From positions 248,001-312,000 of the forward strand of contig NZ_FYAS01000016.1 of the NCBI RefSeq assembly GCF_900185715.1: DNA of 64,000 bases, written 5' to 3'. The DNA comes from Allobosea sp. CS1GBMeth4 (lineage in GTDB: Bacteria > Pseudomonadota > Alphaproteobacteria > Rhizobiales > Beijerinckiaceae). The position numbers and the translations under genes were made by a program. Positions 25,437 through 32,846 of this stretch are shown one piece after another. Each line of letters opens with the position of its first letter. The first letter of the stretch is position 1. Below the pieces are notes generated by a model. That model saw only the letters and a program-made list of their open reading frames with translations, ran no database searches and had not been told where the DNA came from.

Positions 25437-25440
25437 CTGC

Positions 25441-26595
25441 TCAGCCCAGCTGGAACCGTTCGAAGCGCTGCATCTCCTCGTCGACCTGCCGCTTCAGCTC
25501 GGCAGACGGCTCGGGCTCCAGCCAGGTCCATTGCTGCACCAAAAGCTTGCGCTCCGCCCGGTCGGTCTTGAGATCGGCGATGGCGACGATGCGCTCGCCC
25601 GCCAGCACCGGCAGGCCGAAATAGCCGAAGACGCGCTTTTCCTTCGGCAGATAGGCCTCGAACAGGTGGTCATAGCCGAAGAACAGCCTCAGCCGCTTGC
25701 GCTGGATGATCAGCGGATCGAAGGGCGAGAGGATGTGGACGAGCTCGTCCCCGGGCGATGCCGCCGATTCCAGGACCTCCGGCGTCGCCCAGTGCGGCAC
25801 CTTCTCGGCCCCCTCGATCGTGACCGGCACAAGTTCCTTGCGCCTCACCCGTCCAGCGATCAACTCGGCGACCGCCTTCTTGCTGGGCGCGTCGAGATGG
25901 CAGACGGAATCCAGGCTGACGACACCCTGCGCACGCAGGGCGCGGTCGAGCTTGTAGACGGCGACCTGGCGCTCCGACGCCGGCGTCGGGGCCTTCTCCC
26001 AGCCGAAATGCCGGTCGATCAGCTCATAGGTCTTGAGCATGCCGGAGCGGGCCGAGATCGCGAGCTCGCCATCGTAGAAGGCGCGTTCGAGCAGACCCTT
26101 GGACGGCTTCTTGCTCGCCCACAGATGCGTCTTCTCGACCAGCACGTCGGTGTCGATGTCGCGGATGGTGAGCGCGCCGTCCTTGCGGATCCGGCGCAGC
26201 AGCTTGCGCGTCTCCTCGCGGCTGCCGACCGCGGCCCAGCGCTTCGGCTCGGCGCGGTGCGCCTTCATCGCCGGCAGGAAGTAGCGGAAGTCGGAGGTCG
26301 GCACATAGGACAGCGCATGGGTCCAGTATTCGAACACCGACTTGTCCTGCGATTGCGCCTGCGCGAGATCGTCGCGGCGATAATCGGGAATCCGGCTGTA
26401 GAGGATATGGTGGTGGCAGCGTTCGACCACGTTGATCGTGTCGATCTGCACATAGCCGAGATGGGCGACCGCGGCGGCCGTCGCTTCGGCGCCCGAGCCG
26501 AAGGGCTCGCGCCTGTCGAGCCTCTGGGCCTCGAGCCAGATCCGGCGCGCCTTCGCCTTGTCGAGCTTCAGGATGTTTCGCGGTCGCATCGCCAT
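25441..26595 (-). CDS. ycaQ: AlkZ/YcaQ-like DNA glycosylase (winged-helix family)
   Basis: The 384-residue protein matches the HTH_42 family to which E. coli YcaQ and Streptomyces AlkZ belong; these enzymes excise alkylated bases and unhook interstrand crosslinks. The catalytic Q-x-D motif typical of the YcaQ-like branch is visible as Gln50-Ile-Asp52 in 'GYVQIDTINVVERCHHHIL'. Other conserved segments are 'FEYWTHALSYVP' and 'LVHILSPFDPLIIQRKRL'. Length matches the family. An alternative start two codons later is possible. Confidence 0.88.
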   Translation of the reverse strand: MAMRPRNILKLDKAKARRIWLEAQRLDRREPFGSGAEATAAAVAHLGYVQIDTINVVERCHHHILYSRIPDYRRDDLAQAQSQDKSVFEYWTHALSYVPTSDFRYFLPAMKAHRAEPKRWAAVGSREETRKLLRRIRKDGALTIRDIDTDVLVEKTHLWASKKPSKGLLERAFYDGELAISARSGMLKTYELIDRHFGWEKAPTPASERQVAVYKLDRALRAQGVVSLDSVCHLDAPSKKAVAELIAGRVRRKELVPVTIEGAEKVPHWATPEVLESAASPGDELVHILSPFDPLIIQRKRLRLFFGYDHLFEAYLPKEKRVFGYFGLPVLAGERIVAIADLKTDRAERKLLVQQWTWLEPEPSAELKRQVDEEMQRFERFQLG

Positions 26596-26681
26596 GGCGG
26601 GACGCTAGCCATGCCGTGGCGAAAGGTTAAGGCACGTCCCCGCCACCTGCTGACATATCATGGCGGTGGCCTGCACGGGGG

Positions 26682-26957
26682 TTAGCCCGCCGCCGACAGC
26701 GCCTGTGCCAGCGCCTCCGGGGTCAGCTCCGCCAGTCCCGCCTGGACCTTGAAGGCCCTGGTCTTCTCGCCGGGCTTCATCACCAGGATCACCGTCTCGG
26801 TGCCCGGGCAGGCGGGATCGGCGCAGAGGATCTCGTTGACGGCGACCACGGCATTGTCCGGCAGGCCGAGCAGGTCGCGGACCTGGCGCTTGACCTGCGC
26901 CGAGGCATCGGGCCCGGCGGCCTCGCGCTTGCCCCTGCCGAACAGGCCGAAGCGCAT
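26682..26957 (-). CDS. Conserved small protein with C-x4-C
   Basis: This 91-residue protein has a basic N-terminus (MRFGLFGRGKRE), a helical stretch, and 'EILCADPACPGTETVILVMKPG' (here read as CADPAC plus PGTETV), giving Cys45 and Cys50. It resembles small uncharacterised proteins of Hyphomicrobiales. I assign no function. It starts 8 bp downstream of the WD40 gene on the same strand and may therefore belong to the end of the zinc-region transcription unit. Confidence 0.7.
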   Translation of the reverse strand: MRFGLFGRGKREAAGPDASAQVKRQVRDLLGLPDNAVVAVNEILCADPACPGTETVILVMKPGEKTRAFKVQAGLAELTPEALAQALSAAG

Positions 26958-26965
26958 CGCCGCCT

Positions 26966-27976
26966 TCAGCCGGCCGGAAGGGTCAGCACGCCGGCCGCGC
27001 CGTCCTCGGTGCCGAAGGCGAGGCGCTTGCCGAGCTTGTCCCAGGCGAAGGCGGTGATGCCGCTGCCGCGCTGCGCCGGCCGCACCAGGAGCTCGGAGGC
27101 GTCGGTCAGGCGAACCAGCAGGATGCAGCCGTCATCGTAGCCGACGGCGAGCACCAGCGCCTTGGGATGGAAGGCGACCCGCGTGACCTTGGCGTGGCGC
27201 GCCCCGCATTCGCGCGGCGCCTTGCCGGTCGGCCCCTCGCCCTGGAAGGGCCAGACGATCGCGGCATCCGCCCCGCTGGAAGCGAGCCAGAGCCCGTCAT
27301 GCGACCAGGACAGCGAGCGCGGCTTGGCGGGATAGCCGGTCATCCGCATATGGCTCGGCTTCTCGCCGAGGCGCCAGCCATGCAGCGCGTTCTCCTGCAT
27401 CGAGGTGACGACGAAGCGCCCGTCCGGCGACCAGGTCACGTCGAGATGCGAACCCTTCCATTCCAGAAAGTCGGGCCTGGCCTCGGTATTGGGATACCAG
27501 AGCAGCACGCCGTTCATCTGCGCGACCGCGAGGCGATAGCCCTTCGGCGCGAAGGCGAGCCCCTGCGGCGTCGAGGCGACCTCGAGCGACCTCACCTTGC
27601 CCTTGTCGTCGCGGGCCTGGACATCGCGGCCGCTGTTCCAGGCGATGCTGCCGGAAGCGGACACCGCGACGGCGTCGATCCAGCGCCGCTTCGGATCGCG
27701 CGCCAGCTCCTCCGGCTCGCCATCGCCTGCCGTGGCGACCACACGGCCGTCGTCGCCGCCGCTGATCAGGCGCGTACCGTCCGAGGCGACGCAGAGCAGC
27801 CCGCCGCCATGCGCCGCGACGCTGGCGGCTTCGCCGTCGCGCCAGCGCAGCACCCGCCCGTCGGCGAGCGCGAGCGCCAGCGTCTGCTTCAGCCAGACGG
27901 CGCCGACGACATGCTCGCCGGGTTCGATGGGGACGACATGCTCGCGCAGCGAGACCGGCTTGGTGATGGAATCCAT
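26966..27976 (-). CDS. WD40 repeat protein
   Basis: This 336-residue protein consists of WD40-like beta-propeller blades, for example 'GGDDGRVVATAGDG', 'VTWSPDGRFVVTSMQENALHGW' (two adjacent strands), 'SLSWSHDGLWLASSGADAAIVW' and 'VAFHPKALVLAVGYDDGCILL'. There is no signal peptide, so it is probably cytoplasmic. The start at 27976 (MDSITKPVSLREH) excludes repeat-like upstream sequence. It lies downstream of the COG0523 GTPase and znuA. Such a neighbour is recurrent in zinc regions of related bacteria as I recall, but its role is unknown. Confidence 0.85.
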   Translation of the reverse strand: MDSITKPVSLREHVVPIEPGEHVVGAVWLKQTLALALADGRVLRWRDGEAASVAAHGGGLLCVASDGTRLISGGDDGRVVATAGDGEPEELARDPKRRWIDAVAVSASGSIAWNSGRDVQARDDKGKVRSLEVASTPQGLAFAPKGYRLAVAQMNGVLLWYPNTEARPDFLEWKGSHLDVTWSPDGRFVVTSMQENALHGWRLGEKPSHMRMTGYPAKPRSLSWSHDGLWLASSGADAAIVWPFQGEGPTGKAPRECGARHAKVTRVAFHPKALVLAVGYDDGCILLVRLTDASELLVRPAQRGSGITAFAWDKLGKRLAFGTEDGAAGVLTLPAG

Positions 27977-28017
27977 GGTGGTCGATCTAGCAAAGAACCC
28001 GAGCGGAGGCGACCGCG

Positions 28018-28165
28018 TCTTTCCGGGGCATCGCGAGGCGATGTGCCGGCAATCCATGAACACCACCGCCGAACAGCACGAGCTCGATCGTTCTTCGCTC
28101 GCACCCGCAAAGCCTGGTGTTCATGAGCTCCGGGCTCAGGCCTGCGGCCTGCCCGGAATGATGGA
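28018..28165. repeat. Palindromic intergenic repeat between COG0523 and WD40 genes
   Basis: Arms ATGAACACCA (28056-28065) and TGGTGTTCAT (28115-28124) form an inverted repeat, flanked by TTTCCGGGG at the left and CCCGGAATGATGG at the right. 'AATCCATGAACAC' is shared with the phnK-phnL copy. It fills most of the 194-bp gap between the two minus-strand genes and so may separate the zinc genes from those downstream. Confidence 0.8.
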
Positions 28166-28170
28166 GGCGT

Positions 28171-29133
28171 TCAAGCCGCGCAGGCCGTGAACCCCTCGCG
28201 CAGGGCGGCCTCGTCGAGATCGCGGCCGATGAAGACGAGCCGGGATTCGCGCTTCTCGCCCGCCTTCCAGTCGCGCTGCAGGTCGCCGTCGAGGATCATG
28301 TGCACGCCCTGGAAGACGAAGCGGCGCGGCTCGCCCTTGAAGGCGAGGATGCCCTTCGAGCGCAGGATGTTCGGCCCCTGGGCCTGGCTGACATCGTTGA
28401 TCCACGGCATGAACTTCTCCGGGTCGACATCGCCGGGCACGGTCAGCGAGATCGAGCGGACATCCTCGGAATGATGGTGATGGTGGCCGGACTCGAGGAA
28501 GTCCGGCTCGATGTCGAGGATGCGGTCGAGATCGAAGGCGTTGCGGTCGAGCAGGCTCTCGACCGGCAGGTCGCAGCGCGTCGTCTTGTGCAGCTTGGCA
28601 TAGGGGTTGATCGCGCGGATCGCCGCCTCGACCTCGGTCAGTTCCTCGGGCGTGACGAGGTCGGTCTTGTTCAGGATGATCACGTCGGCGAAGGCGATCT
28701 GGTTCTTCGCCTCCGGCGCATCCTTCAGCCGGTCCTTCAGCCACTTCGCGTCGGTCACCGTCACCACCGCGTCGAGCTTGGTCGCGTCGCCGACATCCTG
28801 GTCGACGAAGAAGGTCTGCGCCACCGGCGCCGGATCGGCGAGGCCGGTGGTCTCGACGATGATCGCGTCGAACTTGCCCTTGCGCTTCATCAGCCCGTCG
28901 AGGATGCGGATCAGATCGCCGCGCACGGTGCAGCAGATGCAGCCATTGTTCATCTCGAACACTTCCTCGTCGGCGCCGACCACGAGGTCGCCGTCGATGC
29001 CGGTCTCGCCGAACTCGTTGACGATCACGGCGAACTTCTTGCCGTGGTCCTCGGTGAGGATGCGGTTGAGGAGCGTGGTCTTGCCGGCGCCCAGATAGCC
29101 GGTGAGCACCGTGACGGGGATCTTCTCGGACAT
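28171..29133 (-). CDS. COG0523/CobW-family GTPase, probable zinc metallochaperone
   Basis: The 320-residue G3E GTPase has Walker A GYLGAGKT (residues 12-19), the metal-binding C-I-C-C motif (Cys65, Cys67, Cys68), Walker B 'IIVETTGLADP', base-specificity 'NKTD', and a His stretch 'GHHHHHSED' near residue 218. COG0523 proteins deliver metals; position immediately after znuA on the same strand argues for zinc rather than cobalt. It is likely under the same Zur control. The C-terminal domain contains 'GILAFKGEPRRFVFQGVHM' as in related family members. Confidence 0.92.
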   Translation of the reverse strand: MSEKIPVTVLTGYLGAGKTTLLNRILTEDHGKKFAVIVNEFGETGIDGDLVVGADEEVFEMNNGCICCTVRGDLIRILDGLMKRKGKFDAIIVETTGLADPAPVAQTFFVDQDVGDATKLDAVVTVTDAKWLKDRLKDAPEAKNQIAFADVIILNKTDLVTPEELTEVEAAIRAINPYAKLHKTTRCDLPVESLLDRNAFDLDRILDIEPDFLESGHHHHHSEDVRSISLTVPGDVDPEKFMPWINDVSQAQGPNILRSKGILAFKGEPRRFVFQGVHMILDGDLQRDWKAGEKRESRLVFIGRDLDEAALREGFTACAA

Positions 29134-29175
29134 GGAATCGACCTGGTTGGCGGCGCTGCTGCGATCGCGGCCCGG

Positions 29176-30114
29176 TCAGGCCGGGCCGGCGCCGAGCGCC
29201 TTTTCGATTTCGCTTATATTGTGCTTCATCATCGCGATGTAAGTCCCGGCCGGGCCGTCCGCCGCCGAAAGCGCGTCCGAATAGAGCCGCCCGCCGATCT
29301 TCGCCCCGCTCTCGCGCGCGATCTGCTCGGCGAGCCGGGGATTGGTGACGTTCTCGAGGAAGACCGCAGGGACCTTCTGCGTCTTGATCTGGCGGATGAT
29401 GCGCGCCACGTCGCGCGCCGAGGCTTCGGCCTCGGTCGAGACGCCCTGCGGCGCGATGAACTCGATGCCATAGGCCTTGGCGAAATAGCCGAAGGCGTCG
29501 TGCGAGGTGATCGCCTTGCGCCGATCCGCCGGGATGCGGGCCACGCTCGCCTTGATCTCGGCCTCGAGCGTATCGAGCTTCGCGAGATAGGCGGCGGCAT
29601 TGGCCTCGTAGGCCGCCTTGCCTGCCGGGTCCGCCACGATCAGCGCATCGCGGATATTGCCGACATAGAGCCTGGCATTGGCGACGCTCTGCCAGGCATG
29701 CGGGTCGGCGCCGCCATGGTCGTGGCCGTGATCGTGACCGTGGTCGTGCTCGTCGGCCATCTTCTGCGGCGTGATGCCCTTCGTCACCGTGGCGACCGTC
29801 GCCTTCGTGCCGGAGGATTTGACCAGCCGCGTCAGCCAGCCCTCGAACTTCAGGCCGTTGACGACCACGAGCTTCGCGCCGGCCAGGGTCTTGGCGTCGG
29901 CCGGCGTCGGCGAATAGACGTGCGCGTCGCCGTCGGGTCCGACCAGCAGCGTCACCGCGACCCGTTCGCCGCCGACTTCGCGCACGAAGTCGCCGAGAAT
30001 CGAGAAGCTCGCGACGACCGGCAGCTTCCCGGCCGGAATCCCCTGGGCGAGGGCCTGCAGCGGCAGGGCCAGGCCGGCGGCGAGGCACAGGAAAAGGGAA
30101 CGGCGGTTCAGCAT
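29176..30114 (-). CDS. znuA: ZnuA, periplasmic zinc-binding protein
   Basis: This 312-residue cluster A-I metal-binding protein of the zinc ABC importer has a signal peptide (residues 1-23, 'LPLQALAQG'). The acidic His-rich loop typical of zinc-specific members is visible as 'DEHDHGHDHGHDHGGADPH' near residues 119-137. Ligand-region motifs 'NGLKFEGWL' and 'HDAFGYFAKAYGIEFI' are also seen. The gene lies downstream of znuB with a 36-bp gap that holds its own Zur-like site, so it can be transcribed separately. Confidence 0.96.
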   Translation of the reverse strand: MLNRRSLFLCLAAGLALPLQALAQGIPAGKLPVVASFSILGDFVREVGGERVAVTLLVGPDGDAHVYSPTPADAKTLAGAKLVVVNGLKFEGWLTRLVKSSGTKATVATVTKGITPQKMADEHDHGHDHGHDHGGADPHAWQSVANARLYVGNIRDALIVADPAGKAAYEANAAAYLAKLDTLEAEIKASVARIPADRRKAITSHDAFGYFAKAYGIEFIAPQGVSTEAEASARDVARIIRQIKTQKVPAVFLENVTNPRLAEQIARESGAKIGGRLYSDALSAADGPAGTYIAMMKHNISEIEKALGAGPA

Positions 30115-30130
30115 GGCGGCTCTCGCGCTA

Positions 30131-30149
30131 TATGAAACAGTATAACATA
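30131..30149 (-). promoter_or_regulatory. Zur-like site upstream of znuA
   Basis: A 19-bp AT-rich dyad (TATGTTATACTGTTTCATA on the minus strand) lies 17 bp upstream of the znuA start. It shares 13 of 19 positions, including GT-ATACT-T-TCAT, with the site at 31947-31965 upstream of the small ORF and znuC. It resembles alphaproteobacterial Zur boxes. Such AT-rich sequence is exceptional for this GC-rich DNA. Confidence 0.75.
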
Positions 30150-30150
30150 A

Positions 30151-31026
30151 CTAGCGCTGGAGATGGCCGCTCGGCAAGAGCCGTCGCGCAAGCCCGCCCT
30201 GCAAGCCGAACAGGAGCGAGCCGAGATAGAGCGTGCCGGCCGCGAGGATGATCGCCGGCCCGGCCGGGAGATTGCTGCCGGCGGCATAGGAGGCGACGAG
30301 CCCGGCATAGCCGGAGGCCATGCCGAACCCGCCCGCCAGCAGGATCAGCCGGGTGATGTCGGCCGTCCAGAAGCGCGCCGCGGCGGCCGGCAACATCATC
30401 AGTCCGACGGCGAGCAGCGTGCCGAGCGCATGGAAGCCGGCGACGAGATTGACCACCACGAGGCCGAGAAAGGTCAGGTGGACGATGCCGCCCGAGCCGC
30501 TGACCGAGCGCAGGAAACCCGGATCGACGCATTCGAGCACCAGCGGCCGGTAGGCGAGCGCCAGGACGACCAGCGTCAGGCTGGCGACCCCCGAGAGCAG
30601 CATGAGCACGGCGTCGTCGAGCGCCAGCACATTGCCGAACAGGACATGGAAGAGGTCGACCGCCGAGCCGCGCAGCGAGACCAGGGTGACGCCGAGCGCG
30701 AGCGAGATCAGGTAGAAGGCGGCGAGCGAGGCGTCCTCCTTCAGCACGGTCAGGCGCGCCACGGCCCCTGCGGCGAGCGCGACGGCGAAGCCGGCGACGA
30801 GCCCGCCGAGCGTCATCGCCGGCAGCGAGAAGCCGGCGACGAGATAGCCGAGCGCCGCGCCGGGCAGGATCGCATGCGCCATGGCGTCGCCGGTCAGGCT
30901 CATCCGGCGCAGCATCAGGAAGACGCCGACCGGCGCCCCCGAGACCGACAGCGCGATCACGCCGATCAGCGCGCGGCGCATGAAATCGAACTCGGCGAAG
31001 GGGCCGATGAGGAGGTCGTAGAACAT
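30151..31026 (-). CDS. znuB: ZnuB, zinc ABC transporter permease
   Basis: The 291-residue ABC-3 family permease has about eight or nine predicted membrane helices. Conserved segments are 'PVGVFLMLRRMSLTGDAMAHAILPG' (family motif covering RRMSLTGDAMAHA), 'EDASLAAFYLISLALGV' and 'HALGTLLAVGLMMLPAAAAR'. It starts 24 bp after znuC on the same strand and is followed by znuA. It forms the membrane channel of the ZnuABC importer. Confidence 0.95.
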   Translation of the reverse strand: MFYDLLIGPFAEFDFMRRALIGVIALSVSGAPVGVFLMLRRMSLTGDAMAHAILPGAALGYLVAGFSLPAMTLGGLVAGFAVALAAGAVARLTVLKEDASLAAFYLISLALGVTLVSLRGSAVDLFHVLFGNVLALDDAVLMLLSGVASLTLVVLALAYRPLVLECVDPGFLRSVSGSGGIVHLTFLGLVVVNLVAGFHALGTLLAVGLMMLPAAAARFWTADITRLILLAGGFGMASGYAGLVASYAAGSNLPAGPAIILAAGTLYLGSLLFGLQGGLARRLLPSGHLQR

Positions 31027-31050
31027 CGGCCTTGTCTTTGCTCGGGCCGC

Positions 31051-31776
31051 TCAGGCGGCGCAGGGCGCGGCGTGGCTGTCGAAGGCCTCGACCATGCGGC
31101 GTGCCTTGAGCAGATTGTTCGCCGTCAGCACCTCGCCGGTCTCGCCCCAGGCGATCGCCTCCCGCGCCAGCAGCAGGGTCTGCGGAAAGGCGCGCTTCAC
31201 CGTCTCGATATCGTGCAGCACGGCGACGACGGTGCGGCTCTCGCCATGCCAGCGCTGCACCAGCGCGAGCAGGTCGGCGCTGGTGCGGGCGTCGATCGCG
31301 GTGAACGGCTCGTCGAGCAGGATGATGTCCGCGTCCTGCAGCAGGAGCCGCGCGAACAGGGCGCGCTGCATCTGCCCGCCCGACAGCGTGCCGATGCCGC
31401 GGGTCTCGAACCCGGTCAGGCCGACGGCGGCGATCGCGGCCTCGATCCGGCCGCGCTGGCGCAGGCCGATGCGGCCGAACAGGCCGGCCGACCCCCATAG
31501 CCCCATGGCGACGAGATCGTAGACATGGATCGGGAAGGAGCGATCGAGCTCGGCCGATTGCGGCAGATAGGCGAGCCGCTCGCCTTTGGCGAGCGCGATC
31601 GTCCCGTCGAGCGGGGACAGGGCACCGGCGATGCCCTTCAACAGCGTCGACTTGCCGGCGCCGTTCGGCCCGACGATCGCCGTCAGACTGCCGCGCGCGA
31701 TCTCGCCGGAAAGATGGTGCACCGCCGGGTGGCGGTCATAGCCGAGCGTCAGATCGCGGAAACGGATTGCGGACAC
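31051..31776 (-). CDS. znuC: ZnuC, zinc ABC transporter ATPase
   Basis: The 241-residue ATPase has Walker A GPNGAGKS, the Q-loop region 'LAYLPQSAELDRSFP', signature LSGGQMQRALFARLLLQ, Walker B IILLDEPFTAID and the switch His in 'AVLHDIE'. It is the energising subunit of the zinc importer and lies directly downstream of the small His-rich ORF. Confidence 0.95.
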   Translation of the reverse strand: MSAIRFRDLTLGYDRHPAVHHLSGEIARGSLTAIVGPNGAGKSTLLKGIAGALSPLDGTIALAKGERLAYLPQSAELDRSFPIHVYDLVAMGLWGSAGLFGRIGLRQRGRIEAAIAAVGLTGFETRGIGTLSGGQMQRALFARLLLQDADIILLDEPFTAIDARTSADLLALVQRWHGESRTVVAVLHDIETVKRAFPQTLLLAREAIAWGETGEVLTANNLLKARRMVEAFDSHAAPCAA

Positions 31777-31795
31777 GGGCGGACTCTACTCTCGT

Positions 31796-31942
31796 TCACG
31801 CGATCACGGCGAGGGTCGCCGCCCACAGGACCAGGATCAGGCCGAGCGCCAGTCCGAGCCGCTGCCCGGCCGAGAGTCGCAGCAGCGACCAGCCGGGCGC
31901 TTCGGCGACGGGACGACGCGGATGGGCGTGATCATGAGCCAT
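31796..31942 (-). CDS. Small His-rich single-pass membrane ORF upstream of znuC
   Basis: This 48-codon ORF reads MAHDHAHPRRP at its start and ends with one hydrophobic helix (about residues 28-47, 'LGLALGLILVLWAATLAVIA'). It lies 19 bp upstream of znuC and its ATG is 4 bp after the 19-bp Zur-like site, with no room for a normal ribosome-binding site, so its mRNA may be leaderless. The HDHAH segment could bind zinc. Expression is unproven; it may instead be part of the znuC leader. Confidence 0.55.
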   Translation of the reverse strand: MAHDHAHPRRPVAEAPGWSLLRLSAGQRLGLALGLILVLWAATLAVIA

Positions 31943-31946
31943 CCGG

Positions 31947-31965
31947 AATGATATAGTATTACGTT
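31947..31965 (-). promoter_or_regulatory. Zur-like site upstream of the small ORF and znuCB
   Basis: The minus strand reads AACGTAATACTATATCATT, which shares 13 of 19 positions with the site upstream of znuA. It lies between the end of the DUF2161 gene and the small His-rich ORF and is the only AT-rich stretch there, so it probably overlaps the znu promoter. Zinc-loaded Zur would repress both units. No zur gene is seen in the window. Confidence 0.72.
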
Positions 31966-32015
31966 CGGTCGAAGACAAGCTTGCCCGGCCAGGGACGCTG
32001 CGCCCGAACCGCATC

Positions 32016-32717
32016 TCATGGCTGCGGCGATGGCTGCTCCCGGTCCGGCGCCGGTGCGAGGGAGCGGGCCGGGGCCAGCCACTCCGTCACCGCGCGGCGC
32101 CCGGTCTCGGTGAGCGCGTAGAGTCCGCGCTCGGAGCGCTCGAACCAGCCGTAGACGTTCCGATGCAGGATCTTCTGGGCATCGGGACAGGAAGGCTTGA
32201 GATCGCGCGGCCGTTGCGGGCCCGCCTTCATCGCGGCGGCGCAAGCCAGCGCCTGCTGGCGATAGGCGGTCATGATCGGCTTGCGCGTGCTGCCGCCTGC
32301 GGCCGGATCGCCCCGGCGGCGCCGGTGCTCCTCCACCAGCCTCGACCGCCGGCGCGGATTCGTCCGGGGGGCCGGCGCCGCCGGGGAGACCAGTATGGCG
32401 ATTTCGCCGGTCCTGCCGACACCCAGCAGGCCAAGGCCGAGGCGCCGGCAGAGATTGCGATATCTCGGATCGCTCTCGCGCCCCTTGCCCTTGGCCGAGA
32501 GCTGCGCCGCGAGCCAGACTTCGTCGCCGACGCTCATCCGGTCCACCCCTTGCAGCACGAGCTCGAGGTTGAAGGTCATCTTCAGCTCGCCGATCACCAG
32601 CACCGTCGGATCGTCATCCCGAAGCCCGACGAGATCGCAATGGCCGACCTCGCCCTTGACGCTGTAGCCCAGGCCTTCGAGGAAGCGCTTGACCGGAAGA
32701 TAGAGCGAGGTTTCCAC
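32016..32717 (-). CDS. DUF2161 PD-(D/E)XK nuclease-fold protein
   Basis: The 233-residue protein matches DUF2161. A GTG at 32717 gives the family N-terminus (VETSLYLPVKRFLEGLGY), so it is preferred to the upstream GTG at 32756. The PD-(D/E)XK core is visible: Asp28 in 'GHCDLVGLR' and Glu44-x-Lys46 in 'VIGELKM'. A C-terminal segment 'WFERSERGLYALTETGRRA' looks like a winged-helix end. It may act on nucleic acid, but no target is known. It stands just upstream of the zinc operon on the same strand. Confidence 0.82.
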   Translation of the reverse strand: METSLYLPVKRFLEGLGYSVKGEVGHCDLVGLRDDDPTVLVIGELKMTFNLELVLQGVDRMSVGDEVWLAAQLSAKGKGRESDPRYRNLCRRLGLGLLGVGRTGEIAILVSPAAPAPRTNPRRRSRLVEEHRRRRGDPAAGGSTRKPIMTAYRQQALACAAAMKAGPQRPRDLKPSCPDAQKILHRNVYGWFERSERGLYALTETGRRAVTEWLAPARSLAPAPDREQPSPQP

Positions 32718-32846
32718 GAGGGCATCTCCGGACAGGCCGACGACGCGATATGCCACGCAACTCGTTTCGGAGAAGCAAACACCCTTCAGGCACGCGCACG
32801 GCGTCCTCTTGGCCGGGGCCTCCGAGGCAGGCTGATCGAACCCGAT

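Noticed and set aside
28480..28500. Penta-His stretch in the COG0523 GTPase, resembling an affinity tag
   Set aside because: His-rich segments are natural in zinc-handling COG0523 proteins, and the stretch is internal.
28300..30135. Open frame of 611 codons on the plus strand across the zinc genes
   Set aside because: It is antisense to znuA and the COG0523 GTPase gene, which carry full motif sets on the minus strand.
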